NCBI GenBank assembly: GCA_030848705.1
Contig: CM061237.1
Location: 84,315,910-84,379,909, forward strand
Source: Heracleum sosnowskyi
Taxonomy: Eukaryota > Streptophyta > Magnoliopsida > Apiales > Apiaceae
DNA length: 64,000 nucleotides
Direction of reading: 5' to 3'
The notes beneath the pieces are model-generated. The model was not told the DNA's origin. It saw nothing but the letters and a program-made list of their open reading frames with translations, and did not search any database. Below are positions 42,341 to 54,567 of the stretch, one piece after another. The position numbers were made by a program, and so were the translations under genes. Within the stretch, counting starts at the first letter, position 1. The number at the start of each line of letters is the position of its first letter.

Positions 42341-42792
42341 TGTAAATTTTCCAAACAATTTTTAAGGGTTGTTACAATTATTAACGGTTATTTTTTTTTA
42401 TGAAAAATGTTAGGGTGTATAATTGATTTTTAAAATGTTTACAAAATGTCGCCCGACATCTGGAGATTCTCGTAAGAAAATTTAATAGAAATGGATCCTT
42501 GTACATTTACACTAATTAGATCAATCAAAATATTTTATATTTTCATATCACTCATGTCACATCATTCACTGCTTTTTTTTTTTTACGGAGGAGAAAGATG
42601 AGAGAGGTTGAGAAGAATAAGCATGTGTACTATATTGGAACATAATTCCAAAACTCTTAACAAACCGTGAAACACACTTGATTTGTTCTGTATGAAATAC
42701 TTGTCCCTATTTCACAAAAAAGATTTTTCTTTACCATTTCTATGGCCAAAACCCGATTAATTTCCTCGATTTTACACTATTTATATTTATAA
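42339..42792. other. Nothing recognised
   Basis: AT-rich, no ORF, no repeat shared with other parts of the window. Confidence 0.45.
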
Positions 42793-44648
42793 TCTATATT
42801 ATTATATCAAAACGACACATTAAAATTTTTTGTAGTCGGTTTGTAGTCTGTTCCTCCATAGTTTAGTCATCCAATCTCTAACCGTTAGATCTTTTAAATT
42901 AAATTAATGAGAGCCATTAGATATAATACTAAATATTTTTTGGTATGTTATGATTTTACTTAATTGCCCTTATTTAACTATACTTCGTGTTTTTACTTAA
43001 TTACCCTTACTTATTTATAAAAACTATTATTAAATAATAATATTACCTATTTATAACCAATTACCTTTTACACCTAAAATATATAAAAAAAATTTATTTT
43101 TTCTGACAAATTCCCTTACTTTTCCAAAAATATCACGAGCAATTACCTTTTTTAACTAAAACATATAAGCTTTTTATTTTTGCTTACTAAAACCTCTGTT
43201 TTTCCAAAAATATCACAGACAGTTTCATTTATTAAAATAAAATAATAAAATTATAATTGTTAATAACTAACCAATTACCTATTTTATCCAAAGTGTATAT
43301 TCTTTTTTATATTTTCAAACTAAAATTTTTACTTTTCTATTTTTTCTAACTAAAACCTTTCATTTTCCAAAAATATCACGGACAGTTCTTTTTAATGAAA
43401 TAAAATACTAATATTTATAATTACTAATAACTAACAGATTAGCTTTTTTTTCCAAAGCGTATATTCTTTTTTATATTTTCTAGCTAAAATTTTTCCTAAG
43501 TAAAATCTCACATTTTTCAAAAATATCACATGCAATTTAATTTAGTAACATAAAATAGTAATATTATAAATACTAATAATTAACCGATTACCTTTGTTAG
43601 CCAAAACGTATATTCTTTTATATATTTTTTAACTAAAATTTCTCGTTTTCTAAAATTATCGCAGACGACATCTATCTATACTATACTATCAATACTATTA
43701 TATAATAGACGAAACATTAAAAATTTGGTTGGTCGGTATGATACATTGTGATTTTACTTAATTGCCCTTAATTAACGGTACTTCGTATTTTTACTTAATT
43801 AGCCTTACTTATTTATAGAAATATATTATTAAATAATAATATTATCTATTTATAACCAATTACCTTTTTCACCTAAAATACATTATTTTTTCTAACAAAT
43901 TCCCCTACCTTTTCAAATATATCACGGGCAATTACCTTTTTTAACTAAAACATGTTAGTTTTTATATTTTTTCTTACTAAAACCCCTCTTTTTCCAAAAA
44001 TATCACGGGCAAACATTTAGTTATTTATTTTTAAACCTATTTTAATATTATAATTATTATTTTTAAAAGATTACCTATTTTAACATGTCTACTTATTTTT
44101 CTTAACAAATGTAATTACTAAAAATTTTAAAATATAAATAATCAAATACCTATTTATAACCAATTACCTTTTCAGCTAAAACACATTATATATTTTTTCT
44201 AACAAAGTCCCTCATTTTCTAAATATATCACGGGAAATTGCCTTTTACAATTTACTTTTTCTATTTTTCTCGCTAAAATCCATTCTTTTTCCAAAATATC
44301 ACAAGAAACCCTTTACTTATTTATTTTAAAACGTATTTAAATACTTTTAATTATTAAATTTTAAAACCTCATTTTCCAAAAATATCACGGGCATTTACCT
44401 TTTTAAACTAAATATATGTTACATTTTTTATTTTTTCTTACTAAAATCCCTCATTTCAAAAAATATAACGGGCAAACCCATACTTATTTATTTTAAAATC
44501 CGTTTTAATGTTTTTAATTTAATTAAAAGTGTTTAGCTATTTTAACATGTCTACTTATTTTTTGCACAATTACAATTAATAAAATAATAATAAAATAGTA
44601 ATAAAATAACAATTAACAATCCGTACATCGCACGGGTTTTAAGCTAGT
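42793..44648 (+). mobile_element. Helitron cluster: two heads, one tail
   Basis: A first head is at 42793 (TCTATATTATTATA after an A). A second, better one is at 43675 (TCTATACTATACTATC, again after an A). One 3' end (hairpin plus CTAGT) is at 44644-44648. After each head follow the same pieces in the same order (acgaaacattaaaa, attttacttaattgccctta, aaccaattacc), and then units with ccaaaaatatcacgggcaattacc. So either a 974-bp copy (43675-44648) is inserted in or joined to an older one. No protein is encoded. The family is the same as at 26338-29600, in opposite orientation. Confidence 0.68.
44621..44648 (+). terminator. Helitron 3' terminus: hairpin and CTAGT
   Basis: ccgtac-atc-gcacgg (44621-44635; one A-C mismatch) lies 8 bases before CTAGT. 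This is the rolling-circle replication terminator expected of plant Helitrons. Confidence 0.75.
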
Positions 44649-44841
44649 ATTATTAAAGACGAAACATTAAAAGTTTTGGTCGGTCGGTATTTGGGTCGGG
44701 TCTATCTATAATTTGGGTCGGGCCTCTCTATAATCAATTTATTTATAACCAATTATTATTTTCAGCTACAACACATTACCTATTTTATATATTTTTCTAA
44801 CCAAAACAACTCATCTTCTAAAAATAAAATAGGTAACATAT
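44649..44841 (+). repeat. Fragment of a third Helitron copy, cut by Sirevirus C
   Basis: Starts attattaaagacgaaacatt, the head sequence without its first bases, and continues with aaccaattatt units. It ends at the LTR of C. The last five bases, catat, are the left target duplication of C. Confidence 0.6.
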
Positions 44842-45884
44842 TGTTGGTCCTTGACTATTGCAGAGGGGGGGGGGGGGGGGGTTTGAATGCAATACTGATA
44901 AATCCCAATTTAACAACAAAGACTAAGATTAACGTTTATCAGTTTATGAATTACAAACACAAGTAGACACAAGAGTATTTCTCACAAAATAAATGTTTTA
45001 TTTATTTTGCAATGGGTTGCTACAACCTCAAGAAAATGTCCGTTTTCTTGAGCTTCGGTTTCTCAAATGATTACAAAGAATGGATTGAGAGATAGTCTAA
45101 GTAGACTAATTCTATCACTATCAACACGGGTTTGTGAAGCTGCTGTCATTTTCATGTGGCAGCTTCTTACAAATTGCGTACCCGTGAATCTTTCCTAAAT
45201 TGCTATACAAACAGCTTATCAGTACTGGACAAAGCAATCTAGAAACATTCTATTTTTGGCTAACACAATTCAGTAGATGTAGATTTGTCATACTCTGGAA
45301 TTGGTGAGCTTTGTCATGTGATCTCTCAAGGTTCGGTCGTAGTCTTGCAGACCTGTTGCAGTGTTGAGATACTGCAACACGCCTGTTTCTTGAACATCCA
45401 AACTGTCACAAGTTTGACTGGGTAGAACTCCAATATCAATATTATCCCTTCATGACAGTATCCTGATGGCTAAGCTTGCTGTCACAGGAATGCACTTTTG
45501 GTGACAGTACGAAATCCCCGCATGAGGTGCTGTCAGGATTTCCAAGCTTGCTGTTAGGCTAAGGTAAAGTTGATGTCTGAGGGCTTCCGCCAATGTTGCT
45601 GTCAGAGTGAATGTACTGTCGTGGCTTGCAACATGCTGTCTTCTCGTAACCTTACTATCAATGCTGTGACAGTAACATTTATTCTTGCTGTCCATCTTGA
45701 GCACTTCTTGAGGCTTGAACAAATAAATGAACTTCTACCAAGATGTACTAGAATCTTATTTGCAATAAACAAAATGGTTACAAAGACATACTCTGGCTGT
45801 GACAATATGTTCATACTTAATAAAATTAAGCATTTAAAATATCTAGTTAAGTTGTCTCATAGCTATCACCCATAAATCCTAACA
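44842..45884 (-). repeat. 3' LTR of Sirevirus C
   Basis: 1043 bp; on the minus strand it starts TGTTAGGATTTATGG and ends GGACCAACA. It has a G-tract (C on minus) hairpin near the end and about ten copies of the CTGTCA/TGACAG motif. A polypurine tract lies directly before it. Confidence 0.87.
44856..44894 (-). other. C-loop hairpin near the end of the C LTR
   Basis: Arms tattgca (44856-44862) and tgcaata (44888-44894) pair perfectly around a loop that, on minus, is ttcaaa, a run of about 18 C, then tc. Confidence 0.7.
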
Positions 45885-45898
45885 ATCTCCCCCAATTT
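45885..45898 (-). other. Polypurine tract of Sirevirus C
   Basis: Minus strand aaattgggggagat directly before the LTR. Confidence 0.85.
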
Positions 45899-45980
45899 GT
45901 TTTTATGGACAATAACAACAAATTTCCAATCAATACATGCTGACAACTTAACTAACAAGATCAGAATTGACAAAGGATTT

Positions 45981-48900
45981 TTACTTAGCTTCAGATTTCC
46001 TTTTATGTCTTGCTTCATCCTCTCTGTTGAGAGCTTCCTTAAGAACTTCTCTGAGTCCTTCCACAAGTGCTTTTTCCTCAGGAGAGATAGCCTCATCTTC
46101 AATCTCATAAATGTGCTTTTGGACTGCCTTGGAGAGACATACCTTAGCATCCTGAAGATCCATCCATAAGTCTTTACCAAATGCATGAGTTCTGAACTTC
46201 AGTATGCCTTCAACAATTTTGAATCTACTTCCAGGATATGCATTCAGGGTTTTTCTCCTCTATTTATCCAGCTTTGAGTTTTCACCCTTTCTCCTTTGAA
46301 GAATGCCCTCAATCTTAGAAGAGCATAGCTGTTCCAATGGATGAATTGATCCAATCACCAGGCAGAGTAAGTCTTTCAGGGCACTGGTTTTGAGTTTATG
46401 AAAGCTTCTCACTGGAATCTCTTCCCATATGAACTTGATTCTCAGAGGATTCTCAAGCATACAAGATTGGTAGTTGGGTCCTTCACTCTCCACCCTGTTG
46501 GCTTCTCTACTTTTATCCAAGAATGAATCTTCCATATCTTCAGTGGCATTTCTTGCTGCAGGATTTGAAGGTCCTTCTTGACCAGGTTGTGCTTGTGCTT
46601 CTTCTTCAGGAATATCCTCTTCATAATCAGCTACCTCTTCATCAGAACACTCCAACAAATGAGCAATGTCAGAATCATCATGGTCTTCAAACATACCAAA
46701 CTTCTGATAGAATTTCACATCCCTTTCATCCTTGTACTTCAGAACATGTTCCATGACCTTGTTGGGTACATTGTCATAGCTCTGGAGTAACTCTACCATT
46801 CTGTCCAAGAAGAAGTAATCAATCCTTCTCCTGACCTTTGTTCTCACAATCACAGGGATGTCATTCACAGAAATTGACTCAAGTTCCATGATGAAGTTTG
46901 CATCCACCTTTGTTGACCTTGATGAATCCCACCATAGAGTGTACATGCTTGCTTCCTTGTTGTTGTCTAACTTCACTTCAACACTCCTGATTTCTTTGGA
47001 TTTAGCATGTTGTACTTCAAGAGAGTTTGGATATTTGAATTGAAGTGGCTTCTTCAGATTCCTACATAGCCCTGTAGCTTTCTTGATTCCTAAGTACTTG
47101 GTCTTTCCTTTCCTTGCTTTGGTAGTCTCCTTATGTTCAGGTTCCTGTCTAGAAAGCCAAGCCCTTGCTAAGGATTTTGTCCTTTTAGGTTTGACAGTAG
47201 GCTTGATTTCATCCTTGACAGCATCTTTGTTGACAGTGTCCTCCATGATAGTATCTTCCTTGACAGTGTCTTCTGTGACAATATCTCTTTCAGCATTTAT
47301 ACTGTCTATAGCACATCTCAAGATATTTGCCTCCAAAGCTTCAATTAATTCAGACTCCTCTTCTTCTGTAACTCCATCATCTTTATTTTCTTGCACAGGA
47401 GCTTCTTCTTTATTTTCCTCCTGGGATTTAGTTCCAACATTCCCAGAAGTACTTCCACTAGCATTTCCTGCTTCTGCAATTCCTCCACTACTATCCAACT
47501 CATCATCATCACCATGAGGAACATCATAGGAACAACTTTCTCCTTGTTCAGCTCTGTTGGAGTTTGCTTTGGAGATCATCTTCTTTATAGTAGAGCTCAG
47601 TTCCTTGTCTCTTTTCACCAGCAAGTCATAGATTGCATTGACAACAAGAACTCTTTCCTTGTTGGCTTTAGAGTTGAGAATCATGTTTAACACCTTCAAT
47701 ATTGCCTTTGACTCCATTGTTGAAGTACCTCCTAGACTCATGTATGCACATCTCCTGCTACCACTTTTAGTGGTACTTTCATAGTAGACACAAAATGGAT
47801 TGGTGTAGACTTCTGGAAGTTTCTCTGAGATTAAGTTCAGCATTTGTAGGTGCAGAATCTCATTGAAAGATGTATGGTTTGCCTTGATTTTATTCTTCAT
47901 CACAGTTAGCACCTTTGCTGGAAGGCTCTGCAACAGCTGCATAGTGATGAATATAGATATTCCAGTGTTCAGGTACACATCAATGGCCCACCTCCTTTCT
48001 TCATTGATCTTCACACATACACTAGTGATTTTCTCCTTTAGCAAAGTTGAGCAGTTATTCAACCTTCTGCTAGGCTCCAACATAGCTCCCTCAACTATCC
48101 TGTAGAAGTCCTCATCATGATTCTTCAGAGTGCTTTCCCTGTAGTCAACCATCAAAGCATTAGCTTCTTCCTGGCTGAACTCTGTTCCTTCACTCCATGT
48201 GTTTCCTGACAAGATATATTCAGGCATCTTGTCTTTCCCTTTTCCCAGCCTATTTTGCTCCTCCTTTTCTCTCTATTGCTTTTCAAGGGCACTCTCATTT
48301 GGCATTGGAGTTGGCTCTCTTATTGTCACAGAAGGTAGTACTGGTTTCTTGAAAGGAACATTCCCTTGCATTACTTCTAGGGCTTCTTTAGACATAAGAA
48401 CTGTTTCTCCAGGCATCTCATATTCAAAGAGATTTTCAGCTCCTTGCTCTTGCTCCCCCTTACTTCCTGAAACTCCTTTTGCTCCCCTTTTTCTCTTTGC
48501 AGACACTATTTTCTCCTTAGCTGCAGGCTCCCCCTCACTCCTTGAATCCTCCTTTGAGATAGGCTCCCCCTGAGCAACACCCTGCTTGGGGACACCTTCT
48601 GATTCTGATCTTGCCCTTCCTGATTCTGCCCTTTGTGATTCTGATCTTGCCCTTTTCTCCCCCTTAGGTAAGTTGGCAACATTAAGACTTGCAGAAAGAA
48701 CCTGAATGGCTTCCTGAATACTGAATAAGCCAGAGGCCACCATGGTAGACAGGTTATCAAGCTTGGATTCCATGGAGAGACACATGTTCTCTAGAGCTTC
48801 CAACCTGAGTGCAGTAGAGGGGCCACCTGTCCTTAACCTTCTTGGGGGTGAAGGAAAAGACTGAGGCTTGGAGGCTGTGGGGGTTCTCACACTCTCAGTG

Positions 48901-51035
48901 TTTTTCTGAGTGATCTCATCACTCCGCACAAAAGAACTCTCAAGGCCTAGTGCCTGAAAATGTAAGGCTCCCTCAAATTCACTTTGGACATGCTCAAGTC
49001 CCTCACCTTTTGCCAGCTCATTTGGCTGCCTCTCATTTTTATGCTCACCTCTCTTTTCTTTTATCTCTCTTCTTTTGCACACCCTCACTCACCCTAGATG
49101 CAAGGGTATGAGCAGTACTTATATGCAATGAAATAGATGGTTTAGAATGTACCTTTAAGAACTGAGATAGTGGCACATCGTCATCAGAGACATCCTCAAT
49201 AGTGACATCATCAAAATCAGGCTGTGCAGAGGTGACAGTAGCTTTTCCAGGAATGTTACTGTCAATTGGAAGATCGACAGTAGGTTCCACTGCATCTTGG
49301 ACAGCAGGTTTGGTTGTGACAGCAATATCAACTGAGTCCTCGACAGCAGGGACACCTGTGACAGCAACATTCTCAGAGTCTTTGACATCAACTGAGGCCG
49401 TGACAACATCTTCCCTAAGGTAAAATGCTCCTTGGAGATTGAACAAGGTACTAGCTGTTTCAATTTCTAGCAGAGTTGTACCTTGATCTTTCTCAGTGTT
49501 TGAAGGAGTGGTGGCCATCTCACTTTGAGAAATGGGTTCTTGTGGACCACTTGATGGGGGCTCATCCATGATTGGAGATGGATGATCAAAACCTGAAGGG
49601 TTGGGACTCTCCCCCTCTCTAGGTTGTGGAGAAGAAACAAAGGAATGTGTAGGGAAGGAAGAAGGTGAAAGTGGAGAAGAGAATGATGGCTGCTTCACAG
49701 ATGGAACTTGTGAAGCATCAATAGGGGAAGTGAAATCATCACTGTGTCCTGACTCCATGTGTGTTTCTGCAAGTGGAGGCTCCTCATGAGTTGGAACATG
49801 AGGTTGTGCAGACTCTTTACAGGGTGCCTTGGGAGACAGGCCAATTTCAATAGATGTCCCTTGTTGAGAAGGGCCATCTATGGAGTAGTTTATTTCCCTA
49901 TTTTCCTCTACAGTCTTTTGGGAGACTGCAGGGTGGCTGACAGTGGTTTTGGTCCTCTTAGCTCTCTTCTTAATACGCTCAGGAGGAACCACTGTGGGTT
50001 CTGTTTGACTACCTTCCTTATTTGCTGCACTAGGTGCTGGAACTCCCTCTTGACTCTCAACACTACCACCAACACCAGTCTCTAGGGGTCTTTTTCTGGT
50101 TTCTTGTAAGGCTTGTCTCTGTACTTTGAGAAGTCTAGAGAACCTAGGCTGAGTGTATCGGGTAGAATGGGGGTTAGCTGAATTTGGGTCCAATTCAGCT
50201 TCATTCTCAAGAGAGAAGGTGTCAAAACCAGAAGGCAATGGAAAATCAAGGTTAGGCACTTGATCAACCATGTGTTTGGTGAAACATAGTGGAACATGTG
50301 CATTTAAATTCTGTGAAGTGAGAGTTGTGTGAGTGTTTCTTTTCAGTACAGGGCATACCTCTAAACGAGGGGCATTCTCATCAAAATCACATAAAGAATT
50401 GATGCACAAGATTAGAAAGCGAGGATAGATGTTTACCTTCTTACCTATGGTAGCCTTGAGGTGTGCCATGAGTAGCTTTCCAACATCCACATTGTACCCA
50501 TGAACAAGAGAGTGGGTGAGCTTCTTGATGTAGGCTGGAATTCCATTCCAACCGGTGGTCTTGGTAGAAACACCTTCACCATTGCATCAAACACCATGCT
50601 CCACTCCTTTCGGAGATACTTCCTGTCCATTTCACCAGAAGGGTACCACTTTGTTGTTCCCTCTTCAAGAATGGGTCCAGAATACCCAATTTTCAAGAAG
50701 AGCTTCTTCAAGGTCTCATCATTAGCAAGCTCAGTATAGGTCTTTCTTGGTTCTAGCACAATTCCCAAAGCTGCATTGATGCCCTTGATAGTGAGAATGT
50801 AACTGTGCTCCTTGATTTTGAACTGAATAGTGGAGTTGTCACCATCTCCTTGAGCAACAGCAGATTCCCAAAAAATTTCAATCATGTCTAGGTCAAGAAC
50901 ATGAGTTGAGGTAATAACATACCCAAGATAGGCCTTATTCATGAAAGAAACAAACCCTTTGAAATCTTCACCAGCATCACTAGGAGAGTAGATGCCAGCA
51001 AGGTTAGTCTGTGAAATTGATTGTTTGGGGGCCAT
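45981..51035 (-). pseudogene. Third ORF (ORF2) of Sirevirus C, giant and broken
   Basis: It starts at 51035 (MAPKQSISQTNLAGIY) and ends at 45981, about 1680 codons. The N-terminal domain is related to that of A and B (GYSGPILEE, RKYLRKEWSMVFDAM, then TGWNGIP and GYNVDVGKLL against TNWDAIP and HFDYARLVL). A long Ser/Pro/acidic middle follows, with many TVD/AVT repeats, then two helical parts, a conserved block (YFFLDRMVELLQSYDNVP) and an acidic, Lys-rich end (DLQDAKVCLSKAVQKH). Breaks: frameshifts near 50570 and 49070, and TAG stops at 48273 and 46260, both where Gln would fit. No enzyme motif or membrane segment. Function unknown. Confidence 0.72.
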
Positions 51036-51737
51036 TTTTGCTTGTTGAGAGAAGAAAGAAGGTAGAAGATGAATTGTTTGGAGAGAAGAGAAAGGAGAGT
51101 GTTGTGTTTACTTTTTGGGAGCGGTTGAATGTTTGATGAATTAAGAGGGAAATTCAAGCGTTTAACTGACATAGTGGAAAAGTGAAATCGTGTCTTAACC
51201 CAATTAACAGTCACGTGGGTTACTGGCTGATTTCTCTCTCCTCGTGTAGGATGAATGTCCAATATTAAAGGTCCACTACTTTGACAGTAACCTGTGCGCT
51301 CAAAACAACCGTGTCAGTAACTTTGGTGTGATGACAGCATGTTTTGGGTGACAGAAACATTTCGCGCAAAACCTACTGTCATCGTTAAGTTCTCATATGA
51401 CAATATCTTTTACAAATCGTGACATAAAGTTGTTTACTGCTGTCGAGAAGCTAACTGTCAATTAACCGTGACAACTACTTTTCTTGTTGACAGCAACCTT
51501 TGCAGGAAAACAACAACTGTCGAGACTTTGTATTGAAACTGTTATGATAAATAACTTAACTGAAGAGACACTAGTTAAACATATGCAATATTTATTACTG
51601 ATTCATTATTCATGTATAACAAACTCAACCATTTAAGCAATTAACAACACAGACATCAAGCAATAAGAAACTACAGAAGGAAAAGGATAAATTTTATTAA
51701 TTGAAGTGGGTGAAATTACTACACTTGGTAAGATTAA
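51036..51737 (-). other. Spacer between small ORF and ORF2 of C
   Basis: 700 bp without a gene. 51280-51520 is dense in TGACAG/CTGTCA motifs on both strands. A CT/CA-rich leader precedes the ATG of ORF2. Confidence 0.6.
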
Positions 51738-52001
51738 CTATTCATTACAGTTTTTCTTAACCAATTCTAGAAATTCTGCTCTAACTTCCTCTTCTGTGGT
51801 TCCTTCTTCCTTGAGGAGTGCTTGAAACTCCTTCTCTTGTTCTTGCCATTTAGCCTCCTCAGCGGCGTTGGCAGTAAGTTCTTTCTCCTCTTCCTCATCG
51901 AGGGCATCCAACAGTTCATCGAACAACGCTTCAACTTCTTCCCTATAGGGAGAATCACAGGTTGCCTTTGGCCTGTATTCGATTCCTACTTTGTTTTCCA
52001 T
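51738..52001 (-). CDS. Small acidic helical ORF between pol and ORF2 of C
   Basis: The first ATG in frame is at 52001 (MENKVGIEYRPKATCD), giving 87 codons, ending KNCNE. It is strongly acidic (runs of Glu around EEVEALFDELLDALDEEEEKE) and predicted helical throughout; a coiled coil is likely. No stop interrupts it, although pol and ORF2 on either side are broken. No family recognised. A and B have no counterpart at this place. It could be a chance ORF, but its Glu/Leu pattern and its place speak for a product. Confidence 0.42.
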   Translation of the reverse strand: MENKVGIEYRPKATCDSPYREEVEALFDELLDALDEEEEKELTANAAEEAKWQEQEKEFQALLKEEGTTEEEVRAEFLELVKKNCNE

Positions 52002-52402
52002 TTTACCTTTTTCTGAATGATTCACTAATATGGCCTAAGGTTCATTTTATAGGCATAGTACGTAAAGGGGAGGTAAATGATAAACAGTTTAGAATACCCA
52101 TACAACTACCACATATTGCAATTTAGTGATGTCTACCACTAATCCAACAATCAAGGCAAAACTGACCAATCAAGGAAATTCCTTGACCAATTTCAATATT
52201 AAAAACCATGCAAGTTAATGTCATACAAAATCAAACTATCAAGTATAAGATGAGCAAAAAATTCAATTTAACATAGTCAAAGTAAACGTGCTGTCGAAAA
52301 CAGATAGAGACTAAAAAAGACAATAACTTTCTCATGACATCAACTTTTGAGATGTTACTGTCACAAGCTTCATTTGAATATTAGAATGGAAAAACTAGTA
52401 AG
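52002..52402 (-). other. Spacer after pol of C
   Basis: No ORF. A few TGACAG motifs (52290-52365). Confidence 0.55.
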
Positions 52403-54567
52403 TTAACATACCAAATTCAGCATTCCCAATTCACTTACCAACCTGTTAAAGGTTGCTTCATCCAGTGGTTTTGTAAAGATGTCTGCAAGTTGCTTTTCTG
52501 TAGGTACATAGATCAACTTCACAGTTCCTCTTTCAACATGCTCTCTTATGAAATGATGTCTGATATCAATGTGCTTTGTCCTAGAGTGTTGAACAGGATT
52601 GTCTGAGATGACTATGGCACTAGTTTTGTCACAATAGATAGGGATATTATTTAACACTAGAACTTAATCCAACAGTTGATTCTTCATCCACAGAATTTGT
52701 GCACAGCAACTTCCAGCTGCGATATATTCATCTTCTGCAGTAGATGTAGAAACTGAATGCTGCTTCTTACTAAACCAGGACACCAATCTTCCACCAAGAA
52801 ATTGACAGCTTCCTGTAGTACTCTTTCTGTCAATTCTACACCCAGCATAGTCTGAACCAAAATACCCCACTAGCTCAAATCCAGTATTTTTAGGATACCA
52901 AAGGCCTAGATTAGGAGTGCCCTTTAGATATCTAAAAATTCTCTTGATAGCTACCAAGTGTGACTCATTTGGATCAACCTGAAACCTTGCACAGAGACAT
53001 GTAGCAAACATTATGTCAGGTCTGCTAGCAGTTAGGTAGAGAAGGGATCCAACCATGCCTCTGTACGCACTAGAGTCCACTTTCTTCCCTTTGGAGTCTA
53101 GATCCAAACTAGTTGAAGTAGAGATGGGAGTCTTGGCAGGTGATGAATCTTCTAGGTTGAACTTCTTGAGAAGTTCCTTGACATACTTTGCTTGACAAAT
53201 GAAGATACCATCATCTTTCTGAAGAACTTGTAAACCAAGGAAGAATGACAGTTCTCCCATCATGCTCATCTCATATTTGTTTCTCATTAGAGATGAAAAC
53301 TTCTCACACAGCTTCTCATTTGATGAACCAAAGATGATATCATCAACATAAATTTGAACCATAATGATGTCTTTGCCATGATGCTTGTAGAATAGAGTCT
53401 TATCTACTACACCTCTTGTAAACTGGTTTTCCAATAGAAAGGCAGAGAGGGTATCATACCAGGCTCTTGGAGCTTGTTTCAAACCATAAAGTGCCTTGAA
53501 CAGCTTGTACACAAAATCATACATTTCAGCATCTTCAAAACTAGGTGGCTGTTCAACATACACTTCTTCCTCCAACTCTCCATTTATAAAAGCACTTTTG
53601 ACATCCATTTGGAACACCTTGAAGTTACAGTGTGCAGCAAAGGCTAGAAAAATCCTGATAGCTTCAAGTCTGGCAACAGGTGCAAATGTCTCATCATAAT
53701 CTATCCCTTCCTATTGACAGTAACCTTTAGCTACTAGCCTTGCCTTATTTCTTGTCACATTTCCATTCTCATCCAGCTTGTTTATGAAAACCCACTTTGT
53801 CTCAATAACTGATTTTCGCTTTGGTCTTGGAACCAACTTCCATACATTGTTCCTTTCAAACTGGTTAAGTTCCTCTTGCATAGAAATCACCCAATCAGAA
53901 TCCAACAATGCTTCATCAATTGCTTTTGGCTCCATTTGAGACAGAAAACAGGAAAACATGTTGTCAGCAGAAACATTATTCCTGGTTCTCACCCCAGAAG
54001 AAGGATCTCCAATAATTAAGTCATTTGTGTGATCCCTATTCCACCTTGTGGTTCTGGGCAAGCTTCTTGTTTGATCTGAAACAGTAGCCTCGGTTTGGGG
54101 AACTGAGTCTTCACCAGGGAAATTGTCTCCACCATTTTGTTCAATGTCTCCAGAGTCACCATCATTTTGAATATTTCCTGAAATTGTCTGTGACTGAGCT
54201 GGAGTTTGATTGGCATTACTTTCAATGACAGCATCTTTTTCAAGATCAACAGTTTGAGTATAGGTTGGTTCTTCATCAACAATTTCTTCTTCCTCCAAGT
54301 ACCCTTGATTATCAAATCTGAGAATCTGCATTTGACTTTCTTCATGCAGTCCAGAAAACTTGGTTTCATCAAATGTGACATTCACAGTTTCATTTGTAAT
54401 CCTGTGTTCCAAGAGATAGACTCTGTAAGTAGTCCTTTCTAGAGCATAACCCATGAAAATACCTTCATAAGCTTTGGTGTCAAATTTCCCTTTCTTTTCA
54501 TGGTTGTCTTTCATCATGAAACATTTGCTTCCAAACACATGAAAATACTTGACATTAGGTTTCTTTT
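52403..54567 (-). pseudogene. pol: pol of Sirevirus C: integrase C-terminus, reverse transcriptase, RNase H
   Basis: On minus it begins within the integrase tail (VKYFHVFGSKCF) at the break made by D. After a variable linker, RT has MQEELNQFERNNVW, QMDVKSAFINGELEEEV and the catalytic YVDDIIFGS. RNase H has GYFGSDYAGC (Phe-Gly replaces the usual Ser-Asp order), STAEDEY and YCDKTSAI. It ends at 52403. In-frame stops: TAG at 53711 where Gln fits, and TAA at 52664 where Tyr is usual. No frameshift. About 70% alike to copia B in the RT core by eye. Confidence 0.87.

Larger units (their letters stand above)
44842..54567 (-). mobile_element. Sirevirus-type copia C, 3' part (minus strand)
   Basis: In its own direction: integrase C-terminus, RT and RNase H (54567 to 52403), a small acidic ORF, a very long third ORF (51035 to 45981), a polypurine tract and a 3' LTR (45884 to 44842). 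Insertion of D at 54567/54568 cut it in pol; gag, protease and the 5' LTR lie further right, outside the window. The flank catat is at 44837-44841. The coding region has at least two frameshifts and four in-frame stops. Confidence 0.88.

Noticed and set aside
42093..42365. Two ORFs over 42093-42365
   Set aside because: Made of GA and TA microsatellites only.
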